Assembly: GCF_027497195.1 (NCBI RefSeq)
Contig: NZ_CP114905.1
Span: forward strand, 2,776,001-2,840,000
Length of the DNA: 64,000 nucleotides
Direction: 5' to 3'
Source: Streptomyces sp. WMMC500
GTDB taxonomy: Bacteria > Actinomycetota > Actinomycetes > Streptomycetales > Streptomycetaceae
Shown here: piece after piece, positions 24,614 through 35,900 of the stretch
How positions within the stretch are numbered: the first letter of the stretch is position 1
How the letters are laid out: each line of letters begins with the position of its first letter
The notes under the pieces: model-generated
What the model saw: only the letters and a program-made list of their open reading frames with translations
Told to the model about the DNA's origin: nothing
The model's database searches: none
Translations under genes and position numbers: made by a program

Positions 24614-24903
24614 GGATGACGCACACGCCCGGCACCGACGACGCCGACCGCACCGGCACACCGGCGGGAGGGCAGGTGTACAACGGCATGCCCGCGCGCG
24701 ACCTCGGCACCGACGGCTGGGACAAGCCGTGGAGCGGCCCCAACGGCGACGCATGCGTCGAGGCGAAGCGGCTCGCGGACGGCCGCGTGGCGCTGCGCCA
24801 GAGCACCGCGGCCGGCGGCCCCGCGCTGATCTACACCGCCGCGGAGATGCGCGCGTTCATCGAGGGGATCAAGAACGGGGACGCGGACTTCCTGCTCTCC
24901 TGA
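24610..24903 (+). CDS. DUF397 protein, small partner of the XRE regulator
   Basis: A 97-residue protein with the DUF397 signature: GWDKPWSGPNGDACVEAKRL, then a variant of the usual RDSK segment (LADGRVALRQST), then LIYTAAEMRAFIEGIKNGDADFLL. ATG 24610 overlaps the XRE stop (ATGA) with GGAAGGA upstream; ATG 24616 is an alternative start. In characterised loci the small acidic DUF397 protein binds the XRE partner and modulates it. Confidence 0.9.
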   Translation: MRMTHTPGTDDADRTGTPAGGQVYNGMPARDLGTDGWDKPWSGPNGDACVEAKRLADGRVALRQSTAAGGPALIYTAAEMRAFIEGIKNGDADFLLS

Positions 24904-24987
24904 GCGGGCCCCGGCCGCCGACCCACGCGCGTCCCGTACGCCGCCCCCCACCGCCGAGCGCCGGCGCGACCGAAACGGACCGACCAC

Positions 24988-25815
24988 GTGACCGACGAGA
25001 CCGCACACCCCGCCCACGTCGACCAGACCCGGGCGCACCCCGCCCGCATCTACGACTACATCCTGGGCGGGCACGACAACTACGAGGTGGACCACAACGC
25101 GGCGCGGCAAGTGCTCTCCGTCTGGCCCCAGGCCCGTACCGCCGCCCGCGTCAACCGCGCGTTCATGCGCCGCGCGACGCACTGGCTGGCCGCCGAGGCC
25201 GGCATCGACCAGTTCCTCGACATCGGCACCGGCATACCCACGGAACCGAACCTCCACCAGGTCGCCCAGGACGTGAACCCGGCCGCGCGGGTCGTCTACA
25301 CCGACAACGACCCGCTGGTGCTGCGGTACGCCGAGGCGCTGATGACCAGCACCCCGCAGGGCCGCACCGCCTATCTGCACGCGGACGTCACCGCGCCGCA
25401 CACGATCCTGGAAGCCGCCGAGTTACGGAGCACGCTGGATCTCGACCGGCCGGTCGCGCTCTCCTGCAACGCGCTGTTCCACTTCATCCCGGACCGCGAC
25501 GCGCCCCACGACATCATGGAGACGCTGCTCAAGCCGCTGGCACCGGGCAGTTTCCTGGCGCTGTCGCACGGCACGACCGACTTCGACCCGGAACAGATCG
25601 GCCACGTCCAGGACATCTACCACCGGCAGGGCATCCCGCTGACCGCGCGCCCGAAGGGCTCGATAGAGCCGTTCTTCGCGGGTCTCGATCTGGTCGCCCC
25701 CGGGCTGGTCGCGCCGCACCGCTGGAAGCCGGACGGGGATCCGCCGGCCGACGCCGAGGCGGCGGCGCTGGACGCGGAGGTGTCCCAGTACGCGGCGGTG
25801 GCGCGGAAGGTGTAG
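24988..25815 (+). CDS. SAM-dependent methyltransferase, DUF574 family (PF04672)
   Basis: A 275-residue protein. TRAHPARIYDYILGGHDNYE is the unmistakable N-terminal signature of the actinomycete DUF574 methyltransferases. FLDIGTGIPTEPNLHQVAQ is the SAM-binding loop and YTDNDPLVLRYAEALM the acidic strand 2. The GTG start fits the family alignment. The family is very numerous in Streptomyces, often close to XRE/DUF397 genes as here, and has no firmly established substrate. Confidence 0.92.
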   Translation: MTDETAHPAHVDQTRAHPARIYDYILGGHDNYEVDHNAARQVLSVWPQARTAARVNRAFMRRATHWLAAEAGIDQFLDIGTGIPTEPNLHQVAQDVNPAARVVYTDNDPLVLRYAEALMTSTPQGRTAYLHADVTAPHTILEAAELRSTLDLDRPVALSCNALFHFIPDRDAPHDIMETLLKPLAPGSFLALSHGTTDFDPEQIGHVQDIYHRQGIPLTARPKGSIEPFFAGLDLVAPGLVAPHRWKPDGDPPADAEAAALDAEVSQYAAVARKV

Positions 25816-25819
25816 GGGG

Positions 25820-25848
25820 GTGCGGCGGGCTCAGCCTGCCTGCCGCAC
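25820..25848. terminator. Bidirectional hairpin between convergent genes
   Basis: GTGCGGC (25820-25826) pairs with GCCGCAC (25842-25848). The stem encloses the stop codon of the kinase gene on the minus strand and lies 4 bp after the DUF574 stop. Confidence 0.5.
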
Positions 25849-28059
25849 CTCGTCGTACGGGCCGAGGAAGGCGAACGCGCCGTCGCGCACCTCATAGAGG
25901 AAGAGGGATCCCGACAGCTCCGGTTGGTGTGTCCGGTCCTGCGCGAAACGCAGGTCCTTGACCACGCCGCGGTACGCGTCGCGGAACAGCTCCTGCGCGA
26001 GGGCCCCGCGCTCGACGGTGTCGTCCACCGCGGTCCGCTTGAGCCGGGCGACCGCCGCCGCGACCAGGCCCACCGCGTCGTACGCCTCGGGCGCCCAGCG
26101 CGACGGCGCGGTGCCGTACGCGTCCCGGTAGGCGGCGGCGAAGTCCCCCGCCGCGGCGGGGTCGGTGAACGGGGTGGCGCACAGCCAGCCTTCGGCCGCG
26201 GCGGCACCGGCCGCCGACAGGAACGCGGGCCCCAGCGTCTGCCACGTGCCGCCCCGCGGGCCGGTGAAGTCCGCGGCTTTCAGGGCGCGGGCGCACCGGG
26301 CGGCGTTCGCCGGGGACCCGCCGGCGTAGAGGACCGCCTGGGGGTCCTGGGAGAGCGCGGAGCCGACGGCGGCGGCGATGCCGTCCTCGGTGCCGTGGAC
26401 GGTGACGCTGCCGCCGCCCGGCGGGTTGTCGTTCACGGCCTGGGCGAACTCCCAGGCCGCGTCGCTCTCGTCGCGGACGACGGCGGTCCGGGTGACGGAG
26501 CCGACGTTGCTCAGGTAGACGAGGAAGGCCGCGGGCAGCAGTTCCTCGGCCGCCCGGGTGACGGCGAGCGTCTCCGCGTCGGCCTCCGGGACACCGGTGC
26601 CGTCGAGGTTGACGAGCACGGCGCCGAGCCGGGCGGCGCGGTACACGCCCGCGGCTGCCCGGGCGGCGGCGTCGGTGGTCGGGCCGATGACGGCCCGTAC
26701 GGCGGCGTCGTCCGCGAACCGCCGGGCGACGCGGGCGGCGCCCTCCCGGTCGCCGCCGTCGTCGGCGACCTCCAGCGCGAGGCGGAAGCCGGCGTCGTCG
26801 CGGGCGTTGTGCCGGTCGACGGCCAGCCGTGCGGCGCGCTCGTGGGCCCGGCCGGTGTCCTTCCCGGGGCCGCTGAGGTCGGCGTGCAGCCCGAGGGTGT
26901 GCACGGGAGGGGTGCCCGCGCCCGACGTGCCGCCGCGGCTGAGCCCGTACGCGAGCAGCCCGGCCCCCGCGATCCCCGCGGCCGCGGTCCCGGCGGCGAG
27001 GAACCGCCGCCGGGTGGGGCGGGCCGGAGGCCGGCCGGCCGGACCGGGCGCCGGCTCCTCGGAGGAGGTGGCGGGGGCGTCCCCGATGGGGGCGGGGATG
27101 TCGAGCGCCCGGGCGGAGCGCTCCGCGACGATCCGCACCACCGCGGGCGGCAGCCAGCTCGCGGCATCCACCACGGTGGCGTCCGGCGGGGTGTCCGCCC
27201 TCGCCGCCTCCGGCCCCGGCTCCGGCTCATCCACCGGCCGCGCGGCCGACAGCACCGCCGACAGACCCGCCGCCAACTCCGCCGCCGCCGGCCGCTCCTC
27301 CGGCGTCTTCCGCAGGCACCGCTCCACCCACCCCCGCAGCGCGCCCTCCGGCACCCCGGACAGGTCCGGGGGCTCGTGGACCGTGCGGAAGAGCACCGCC
27401 GCCGGGTTGCCCGTGCCGAAGGGACGGCGGGCCGACGCCGCGTACGCCAGCACGCAGCCGAGCGCGAACACGTCCGCGGGCGGGCCCACGTCGCCCGTGC
27501 CCGTGCGGGCCTGCTCCGGGGCGAGGTAGCCCGGGGAGCCGATCACCACGTCGCTCTCGGTCAGCGCCGTGGCTCCCGCCACCCGGGCGATGCCGAAGTC
27601 GATGAGCCGGGGGCCGTCGAGGGTGAGCAGGACGTTGCCGGGCTTGACGTCCCGGTGGACGAGCCCCGCGCGATGGACGTCGGCGAGCGTCCCGGCCAGG
27701 TACGCGCCGAGCCGCAGGACCGCACGCTCCGGCCACGGCCCGTACCCGTCCACCGTCTCCGTCAGCGTGGGACCCGGCACGAACTCCGTGGCCAGCCAGG
27801 GCTCCCGGGCCTCCGCGTCGGCGGCGACGACCGGCACCAGCCAGCGCCCCCGCAGCCGGCCCGCCGCCGTCACCTCGCGCCGGAAGCGGGCGCGGAAGCC
27901 CGGGTCGGCGGCGTGCTCGGCGCGGATCACCTTCAGGGCGACCAGCGCACCGCCGGGCGTCCTGGCGAGGTAGACCACGCCCATGCCGCCGGCGCCGAGC
28001 CGCGCCAGCAGCCGGTGGCCGCCGAGGGTCCCGGGGTCGTCGGGGGTCAGCGCGCGCAC
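25831..28059 (-). CDS. Membrane Ser/Thr kinase fused to an ABC-type solute-binding sensor domain (kinase 1)
   Basis: A 742-residue receptor-like kinase. The cytoplasmic kinase domain is residues 12-275: glycine loop LGAGGMGVVY, Lys43 in ALKVIR, catalytic Asp138 in HRDVKPGN, DFG Asp155. A linker and one membrane helix (RRRFLAAGTAAAGIAGAGLL, near 350) follow. Residues about 385-735 are a LivJ-type periplasmic-binding fold (GLHADLSGPGKDTGRAHERA, VRAVIGPTTDAAARAA, WAPEAYDAVGLVAAAVARL), which would face outward. Binding of an external solute could thus control phosphorylation. GTG start, 12 bp after the stop of kinase 2: the two are tandem paralogues in one operon with a lipoprotein gene. Confidence 0.93.
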   Translation of the reverse strand: MRALTPDDPGTLGGHRLLARLGAGGMGVVYLARTPGGALVALKVIRAEHAADPGFRARFRREVTAAGRLRGRWLVPVVAADAEAREPWLATEFVPGPTLTETVDGYGPWPERAVLRLGAYLAGTLADVHRAGLVHRDVKPGNVLLTLDGPRLIDFGIARVAGATALTESDVVIGSPGYLAPEQARTGTGDVGPPADVFALGCVLAYAASARRPFGTGNPAAVLFRTVHEPPDLSGVPEGALRGWVERCLRKTPEERPAAAELAAGLSAVLSAARPVDEPEPGPEAARADTPPDATVVDAASWLPPAVVRIVAERSARALDIPAPIGDAPATSSEEPAPGPAGRPPARPTRRRFLAAGTAAAGIAGAGLLAYGLSRGGTSGAGTPPVHTLGLHADLSGPGKDTGRAHERAARLAVDRHNARDDAGFRLALEVADDGGDREGAARVARRFADDAAVRAVIGPTTDAAARAAAGVYRAARLGAVLVNLDGTGVPEADAETLAVTRAAEELLPAAFLVYLSNVGSVTRTAVVRDESDAAWEFAQAVNDNPPGGGSVTVHGTEDGIAAAVGSALSQDPQAVLYAGGSPANAARCARALKAADFTGPRGGTWQTLGPAFLSAAGAAAAEGWLCATPFTDPAAAGDFAAAYRDAYGTAPSRWAPEAYDAVGLVAAAVARLKRTAVDDTVERGALAQELFRDAYRGVVKDLRFAQDRTHQPELSGSLFLYEVRDGAFAFLGPYDEVRQAG

Positions 28060-28071
28060 GGCACGGGCCCC

Positions 28072-30236
<2,165 letters not shown>

Positions 30237-30240
<4 letters not shown>

Positions 30241-31097
30241 CGGCCGTTCCCCTCCGCGCCGCCGTCCTGCCCGCCGTCCGCGCCCATGCCCTCCGTGTCC
30301 TCTCCCCCGGCCCCGTCGCGTCCGAGCGCCGTCTCCACCCGCTGGAGCATCCGGATCCCCGCCTCCCGCCCGATGTCCTGGGCCTCCGCCATGTCGTACC
30401 CCCGCCCCGCCCGGACCGAGACCGAGACGGTGACCTGGCCGAGCCGCATCTGCATCCAGGCGTACGGGGTCGCCGCCGCGCCCGCGCCGCGGTAGTCGCC
30501 GCTCTCCCGCAGCACGTCGTCGGCGTAGAGGTTCGCGGAGTCGCCGTAGTAGGAGGCGGAGGAGATCAGGTCCTTGAGCCGTTCACCGGCGCCGAGTTGC
30601 TGCTCGGGGCAGCGGAGCATCTCCTCCAGCATCCCGGCGTTCTCCCAGTCGGCCTCTTCCGCGGTGCGGTGCACGGTGACCACGGCCAGCAGCCGGGCGG
30701 TGTCCTTCCCGGCCGCGGGCGGGACCTCGAAGTGCCGGGAGAGCGTGGCGAGTACGCCGTCGGGCAGCGGCTCCTGCCGCCAGACGCAGTCGTCGCCGAG
30801 GACCGGCCGCCGGCCGGGGTCGCTCTCGTACGGCGTGGCCCGGACCGCCTCGGGGCCGAACTGCGCGGGGTCGGCGATGACCTCGCCGGCCAGCGCCCGC
30901 GCGGCGGCGCGGTCCCGCGGCGCCTTCGCCGGGTCGGCGTCGAGCGCGGAGGTCGGCGCCGGGCTCGCACCGCCCTTCGTACCGGAGGACTGCGAGGGAC
31001 CGCCGGAGGGCTCCCCGTCGCCGCCCGTGCAGCTCGCGAGGGCCAACACGGCTGCGAGCAGCACGGATCCGGCGTGCCCAGCGGGCCGTCGTCGCAC
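30237..31097 (-). CDS. Lipoprotein, partner of the receptor kinases
   Basis: A 286-residue exported lipoprotein. GTG 31097 follows GGGGGAGA and opens a signal with Arg-rich N-terminus (RRRPAGHAGS), hydrophobic core (VLLAAVLALA) and lipobox LASC, so it is membrane-anchored outside the cell. A Gly/Ser/Pro linker follows. The mature domain is a mixed alpha/beta region ending in MQMRLGQVTVSVSVRAGRGYD. It resembles the DUF3558-type lipoproteins of actinomycetes in layout; I do not assign a family firmly. First gene of a three-gene operon with two kinase/sensor fusions, to which it is translationally coupled. Confidence 0.8.
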
Positions 31098-31148
31098 GAG
31101 TCTCCCCCACCCCTGATCTGACGCAGCTCTCCCGTCCCCCGGTAGCGG

Positions 31149-31178
31149 ATCGTACGGCGCCGGTCCACACGGTGTCAG
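31149..31178 (-). promoter_or_regulatory. Promoter of the lipoprotein-kinase operon
   Basis: On the minus strand, -35 CTGACA (31178-31173), 18-bp spacer, -10 TACGAT (31154-31149), about 50 bp ahead of the GTG at 31097. Confidence 0.6.
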
Positions 31179-31248
31179 CACGGGACTGTACGGATCACGT
31201 AACACCGCGTGCACGGGCCGGGGTCGGGCCGGGTAGGGACAGGGGGAC

Positions 31249-31285
31249 GGGCGGAAGGCGGGGTGCGGGCCCGCCTTCCGCCCGC
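31249..31285 (-). terminator. Hairpin terminator after the LuxR ATPase-regulator gene
   Basis: A perfect 15-bp stem (31249-31263 with 31271-31285) around a 7-base loop, just past the stop codon of the gene at 31291-33693 on the minus strand. Confidence 0.75.
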
Positions 31286-31290
31286 CGGCT

Positions 31291-33693
31291 TCAGCCGGTG
31301 GCGAGCCGGCGGGTCACCTGGACGCGGGACTGGCAGCCGAGTTTGCGCATCACCTTGCGCAGATGGTTCACGACCGTCCACTCGGCGATGCCGAGCCGGC
31401 GGGCGATGACGCGGTTCGTCAGCCCCTCGGACACCAGGAGCGCGACCTCCAGCTCCCGCTTGGTGAGGATGTCGGCCACGTCGGCGGGCACGTCCGTCCC
31501 GGCCGCGGGACCCGCGTCCTCAGAGGGCATCAGTCGCATCGCCGCCTCCCAGGTCAGTTCGGCGCCGGAGCGCCACGCCCACATGTAGTCGTCGGCGCTC
31601 AGCTCCTGGCTGGCGGTGGCGAGGATGGCCGTGGTCAGCTCGGCCAGCGGCCGGGGGCGGGCGAGGCCCTGGCGCCGGCGCAGCCGGTTGGCCAGGCCCA
31701 GCGTCGCGGTGAGCAGCCGCCAGTCGGTGATCCGGCGCCACTTGTAGAGCGCGATCGCCAGCATCTCCAGGCACTCGGGCCGCTCCGGCGCGTCCGCCAG
31801 CCCGCCGAGCTGCTCGGCGGCGTCCGCGAACAGGGTGCGCGTCTCGGCCGAATCCTGCTCCAGCAGCCGGACGGAGGCGAGGACGTAGCGGGCGGTCACC
31901 GTGCCGCCGAGGTCCTCGTGGCCCAGCTCCGCCGCCAGGGCGGTACGCGCCAGCTCGTCGGCGCGGGCGAGGTTGCCCGCCTCGCGCAGCACGGCGGCGA
32001 GCCGCCGGGTGAGGTGCCGGCCGGCGCTCGCCGCGGCGTCGCCGTTGGTCCCGGCGCGGGTGGGCGTGGTGATGACGGCGAGCCCTTCCTCGAACCGGCG
32101 GCGGGCGCCGTCCAGGTCGCCGCCGGCGTACGCCTCGTCGCCGAGCAGCCCGAGGCAGCGCACCACGCCGGCGTCGTCGTGCACGGCGCGGTAGGCGTCG
32201 CGGGCCTGGGCGAGGTAACCGCGGGCCGCGCCGGAGCCGAGCCGCATCGCCAGCCCGCCGGCGGCCTCCAGCGTGCGGGCGTGCAGCCGCGCGTCCTCGA
32301 CGCCGGCCCGCAGCGCTTCCTGGGTCAGCCGCAGGCACTGGCGGGTCTGGCCCGTACCGGTGGACTGCTCGCGCAGCGCGCCGGCGAGCACCGCCATGGA
32401 CCGGCCGTCGCCCGCCTCCCGCCAGTAGCCGAACGCCGCGAGCAGGTCGGCCCGGCACTCCGGGCCGGCCCCGGGGCGCGGTCCCGCGACCGCCGTGCCG
32501 GCCTCGGCCGGGGGTGCGGGGCGGGGCATGGCGAGCGCGCGGAAGTACTCGCCGTGGGCCTTGCGCAGCGTCGCGTGGCAGGGCAGCAGGGCGAGCGAGC
32601 GGGCCGCGGCGTGCCGTACGGGGGCGGGGATGCTCAGGCTCAGCTCGCCGTCGGGCCGCTCGTCGGGGATGACGACGCTCGCGTCGATGAGCCGCTCCAT
32701 GGTCCGGTACCCGGCGGCGTCGAAGCCGGTGAGCACGCCGGCCGCGGCGCGGGTGGTGAACGGGCCCTCGAAGACGGCGAGTTGGTTCAGCAGCAGCCGT
32801 TCCTCCGCGGGCAGCCGGGCGAAGACCCAGGCGACCATGTCGGAGATGCCGGCGTGCCGCGAGTACGGGTGCCGGCCGGCGCGGCGCAGGTCGTCGGTGC
32901 CGCGCTCGAAGCGCTCCAGGATGAGGTCGGGTTCGGCCAGCCTGACCTGCTCGGCGGCCAGCTCGACGGCGAACGGCAGCCCGCCGACGAGCCGGCAGAG
33001 GGCCAGCACGTAGCGGAGGTTCTCCGCCGTCAGCTTGAACTCGGGCCGTACCGCCCGCGCGCACTGTACGAACAGCTCCACGGCCGGAATCCGTGAGACC
33101 GCCGGGAGGTCGGCCTCGACGCCGTGCCCGGTCGGGAGCGGCCGGAGCCGTACGACCCGTTCGCCGTACAGCCCGAGGCGGGCGGTGCCGACCGCGACGA
33201 TCCGCACCTCCGGGAAGCTCCGCCGGAACTCGGCGAGCAGTGGCGCCAGTTCATCGGCGACGTCCTCGTAGTGGTCGAACAGTACGGTGACCGGCCCCGG
33301 GCCGAGCCGCTCCAGGGACGCGCGGACCGAACCGGGGTCCTCCTGGAACTGCTCCGTGAGCCGGCGCAGCATCAGCGCGCCCATGGCGGGATCCGGGATC
33401 CGGGCGAAGTCGAACACCTCGACGGTGCCGCCCGGGCCCGACCCGAAGCGGCGGAAGTACTCCATGACGAGCCGGCTCTTGCCCACCCCGGCCGGCCCCG
33501 TGACGGTCACCAGACCGGCGTCGGGCGCGGACAGCACGGTGGCCAGCCGATCGAGGTCGCGGGTGCGACCGATCAGCGACGTGGGCGTGGCACCGATGTA
33601 TCCCGCGGGACTGGTCGTCCCGCCTGCTAACAGGTCCTCCGGACCCCACAGGTTCTCGCGCTCCGCGGCGGCGACTACGGCGTCGGCGTTCAT
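31291..33693 (-). CDS. Large LuxR-family regulator with N-terminal AAA/NB-ARC ATPase
   Basis: An 800-residue LAL-type regulator. IGRTRDLDRL and Walker A GPAGVGKS (66-73) open an ATPase domain, and VTVLFDHYEDVADEL is the Walker-B region. The middle (about 400-720) is helical and Ala/Leu-rich, TPR-like. The C-terminal GerE helix-turn-helix is LTKRELEVALLVSEGLTN and WTVVNHLRKVMRKLG (about 735-795). Such regulators often act as cluster-situated activators. It lies downstream of, and in the same direction as, rppA, 230 bp away, and ends in its own terminator. No clear ribosome-binding site precedes the ATG, so the exact start is uncertain. Confidence 0.88.
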   Translation of the reverse strand: MNADAVVAAAERENLWGPEDLLAGGTTSPAGYIGATPTSLIGRTRDLDRLATVLSAPDAGLVTVTGPAGVGKSRLVMEYFRRFGSGPGGTVEVFDFARIPDPAMGALMLRRLTEQFQEDPGSVRASLERLGPGPVTVLFDHYEDVADELAPLLAEFRRSFPEVRIVAVGTARLGLYGERVVRLRPLPTGHGVEADLPAVSRIPAVELFVQCARAVRPEFKLTAENLRYVLALCRLVGGLPFAVELAAEQVRLAEPDLILERFERGTDDLRRAGRHPYSRHAGISDMVAWVFARLPAEERLLLNQLAVFEGPFTTRAAAGVLTGFDAAGYRTMERLIDASVVIPDERPDGELSLSIPAPVRHAAARSLALLPCHATLRKAHGEYFRALAMPRPAPPAEAGTAVAGPRPGAGPECRADLLAAFGYWREAGDGRSMAVLAGALREQSTGTGQTRQCLRLTQEALRAGVEDARLHARTLEAAGGLAMRLGSGAARGYLAQARDAYRAVHDDAGVVRCLGLLGDEAYAGGDLDGARRRFEEGLAVITTPTRAGTNGDAAASAGRHLTRRLAAVLREAGNLARADELARTALAAELGHEDLGGTVTARYVLASVRLLEQDSAETRTLFADAAEQLGGLADAPERPECLEMLAIALYKWRRITDWRLLTATLGLANRLRRRQGLARPRPLAELTTAILATASQELSADDYMWAWRSGAELTWEAAMRLMPSEDAGPAAGTDVPADVADILTKRELEVALLVSEGLTNRVIARRLGIAEWTVVNHLRKVMRKLGCQSRVQVTRRLATG

Positions 33694-33923
33694 GGCGTCG
33701 CTTCGCGGGAGGTGCCGGTGGCGGCGCCCGACGGCGTACCCGTCGAGACGACCGCCCGCTTGCCGTCAGGGCTCACTGCATTCCCTCCGCCGAAACCTGT
33801 ACCGCTCCCCCGTGTCACGGTCGGCTCGCCCCCTACCCGGTGACGTGCGACGTGGCGGGTAGGGGCGTGGGCCGGAACGCACTCATGCGAACTTCCCTTC
33901 GTCGTCTACGGGTCGGTGGGAGC

Positions 33924-35021
33924 TCAGCCGACGGCGGCGGCAAGCGGGGTGCCCGCCGCCTTCGCCCGGGGGGTCTCGCCGACCCAACTGCCCACGGACA
34001 TCTCGGCGGTGATGCCGGGGCCGAAGCCGGCGATCATGCCGCTGGCGCCGGGCAGGACGGAGCCCTCCTCGAAGAGGCGGCGCAGCGCCTCCAGCACGAC
34101 GGCGCTGGCGATGTTCCCGTAGTCGGTCAGGGTCGACCAACTGTGCCGGAACATGTGGCGGTCGGTGTTGAGGTACTTGCTCAGGTCGTCCAGGATCCGC
34201 GGCCCGCCGGCGTGGATGATGTAGAAGTCCAGGTTCTCGACGTCCCAGCCGTGCCTCGTGGCCAGTTGGCGCAGCACCGGCGCGAGCGGCTCCATGGTGC
34301 CGGGGACCCGGCGGTCGAGCTGGAAGTGGAAGCCGGTGGAGCGGACGGCGTAGGAGATCCACTCCTCGGTGTCCGGGATGAGGTACGAGGCGTTGCGCTC
34401 CAGCGTCACGCCGGTGCCCCCGCGGCCGCGGACGACGGCGGCGGCGACGGCGTCGCCGAAAAGGCCGTCGGAGAGGAGCGAGCCGATGCCGTCGTCCTCC
34501 GGCTGGTAGCACAGGGAGCACAGCTCACAGGAGACGATGAGGACGTTGCTGTCCGGGTACGCGCGGCAGAAGTCGTGGGCGCGGTTGATGGCGGCGCCGC
34601 CCGCGGCGCAGCCGAGCTGCGCGATGGGGATCTGCCGGGTGTCGGAGCGGAACCCCATCTTGTTGATCAGCCACGCGGTCAGCGAGGGCATGAGGAACCC
34701 GGTGCAGGACACGTAGATGATCACGTCGATGTCCCGGGCGGTCACGTCCGCGTTCGCGAGTGCCTCCTCGATGACCGGCGGGGTCATGTTCTTCGACTCG
34801 ACCTCGTATATCCGGTTGCGCTCCCGGAGACCGGGGTGGTCGAGCGTCTTCTCGATGGGCTGGACGATGTGCCTTTTCCGTACTCCGGTCTTCTGGATGA
34901 GCCGGAGCGCGAGCGGAAGCTGTGGCTTTCCCGCGTGCACCTTCTTGGCGAATTCCAGGGTCTCTTCCATGGTGATGACGTATTCCGGTACGCTCACCGC
35001 TGGCTTGCAGAGAGTCGACAT
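33924..35021 (-). CDS. rppA: Type III polyketide synthase, 1,3,6,8-tetrahydroxynaphthalene synthase
   Basis: A 365-residue chalcone-synthase-fold enzyme. RppA condenses five malonyl-CoA into 1,3,6,8-tetrahydroxynaphthalene, the precursor of flaviolin, melanin-type pigments and naphthoquinone meroterpenoids. The catalytic triad is Cys138 (AQLGCAAGG), His270 (FYIIHAGG) and Asn303 (YGNIAS), the same numbering I recall for S. griseus RppA. Tyr224 (WISYAVR) also matches a residue important for its pentaketide cyclisation. ATG 35021 aligns with the family start (MSTLCKPA); an ATG three codons upstream is possible. The promoter carries three SARP-type heptads. Confidence 0.95.
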   Translation of the reverse strand: MSTLCKPAVSVPEYVITMEETLEFAKKVHAGKPQLPLALRLIQKTGVRKRHIVQPIEKTLDHPGLRERNRIYEVESKNMTPPVIEEALANADVTARDIDVIIYVSCTGFLMPSLTAWLINKMGFRSDTRQIPIAQLGCAAGGAAINRAHDFCRAYPDSNVLIVSCELCSLCYQPEDDGIGSLLSDGLFGDAVAAAVVRGRGGTGVTLERNASYLIPDTEEWISYAVRSTGFHFQLDRRVPGTMEPLAPVLRQLATRHGWDVENLDFYIIHAGGPRILDDLSKYLNTDRHMFRHSWSTLTDYGNIASAVVLEALRRLFEEGSVLPGASGMIAGFGPGITAEMSVGSWVGETPRAKAAGTPLAAAVG

Positions 35022-35437
35022 GCCTGGCATCCACCTTCTGTAGGTAGAGATTTCCCCGGAGTTTCCCGTCGCGCCCACTCGGGGTTGCAGCGAATTCGAC
35101 CGCGCAACCGCCCCGGTCGGCACGGTGCGCAAGCGGTATCTTTGCCGGGTTCGCTTGGGTTCGGCTTGGTGTCGACTTGGCAACCTGTGAGCAAAGTCCT
35201 TCGATCATGCGGAGGCGCAGGTCACCTCCGTAAAGACGCCCCGTCGCGCGCTGCCGGAAGGCCGTGGCACGGCCCGGGCCCGCGGGGCGGCACGCCGGCC
35301 CGGTGCCGCACCTCACATTCCGGCGGGATGTCTTGTCGTACAGGTGGGGACGGCGCACGCGTCCCCCGGCGAGCGGGCGTCCGGGAACCACGGCCCGCTC
35401 TCCGGCGATGATCCCACCCGACCGGTCTGGAGAAGGC
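35022..35437. other. Divergent control region rppA / LUD gene
   Basis: 416 bp. The rppA-proximal part holds the SARP-type promoter and a leader of about 110 nt. The remainder (35190-35437) is GC-rich with no convincing gene or second promoter. GGAGAAGG at 35429-35436 is the ribosome-binding site for the LUD gene. Confidence 0.6.
35138..35181 (-). promoter_or_regulatory. SARP-type promoter of rppA
   Basis: On the minus strand: GCCAAGT (35181-35175), ACCAAGC (35170-35164), CCCAAGC (35159-35153), each 11 bp apart. Nine bases then separate them from a -10-like AAAGAT (35143-35138). No -35 hexamer is needed in SARP-dependent promoters because the heptads replace it. The same CCAAGT core and 9-bp distance recur at 37997 and 46093. 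Confidence 0.75.
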
Positions 35438-35896
35438 ATGACGACCTCGGCACCCTCGTTCAGCGAGCCCGCGTCCGCGGAGCGCCTGGAGATCACGGCC
35501 GCCGCGCTGACGGGCAACGGCTTCGAGGCCGAGATCCTCGACGGCGCCCCGGCCGCGCGCTCCCGCGTCCGGGAACTGATCCCCGGGGGCGCGACGGTGT
35601 TCACCGGGACCAGCGAGACGCTGCGCCTGTCCGGCATCGGCGAGGACGTCGACGAGAGCGGGCGGTACGACTCGGTCAGGAAACGCAGCCTGACCATGGA
35701 CCGCGCCGCGCAGCGCGACGAGATCCGGCGGCTCCTCGCCGGCCCCGACGTCATCGTCGGCAGCGTCCACGCGGTGACCGAAACCGGCTCCCTCGTGATC
35801 GCCTCGGCCAGTGGCAGCCAGCTCACCGGCTACGCCGGCGGCGCCTTCCCCGGGCGGGGCACCGTCCTGCGGCTCCGTGAAGCCATCGGGTTCTGA
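35438..35896 (+). pseudogene. LUD-domain (LutC/YkgG-type) protein with an apparent internal in-frame deletion
   Basis: 152 residues. The N-terminal 130 residues follow the LUD family closely (SAERLEITAAALTGNGF, GATVFTGTSETLRLSGI, GSVHAVTETGSLVIASASG). At about residue 135 the chain jumps from GSQLTGYAGGA to the normal C-terminal ending FPGRGTVLRLREAIGF. From memory of full-length actinomycete homologues (about 200-210 residues), roughly 55 residues carrying the conserved VVGAQKIVPDL-type segment are missing. The frame is intact and the GGAGAAGG ribosome-binding site is good, so it may be made, but the fold would be broken. LUD proteins act in lactate or redox metabolism. Confidence 0.6.
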
Positions 35897-35900
35897 GACC

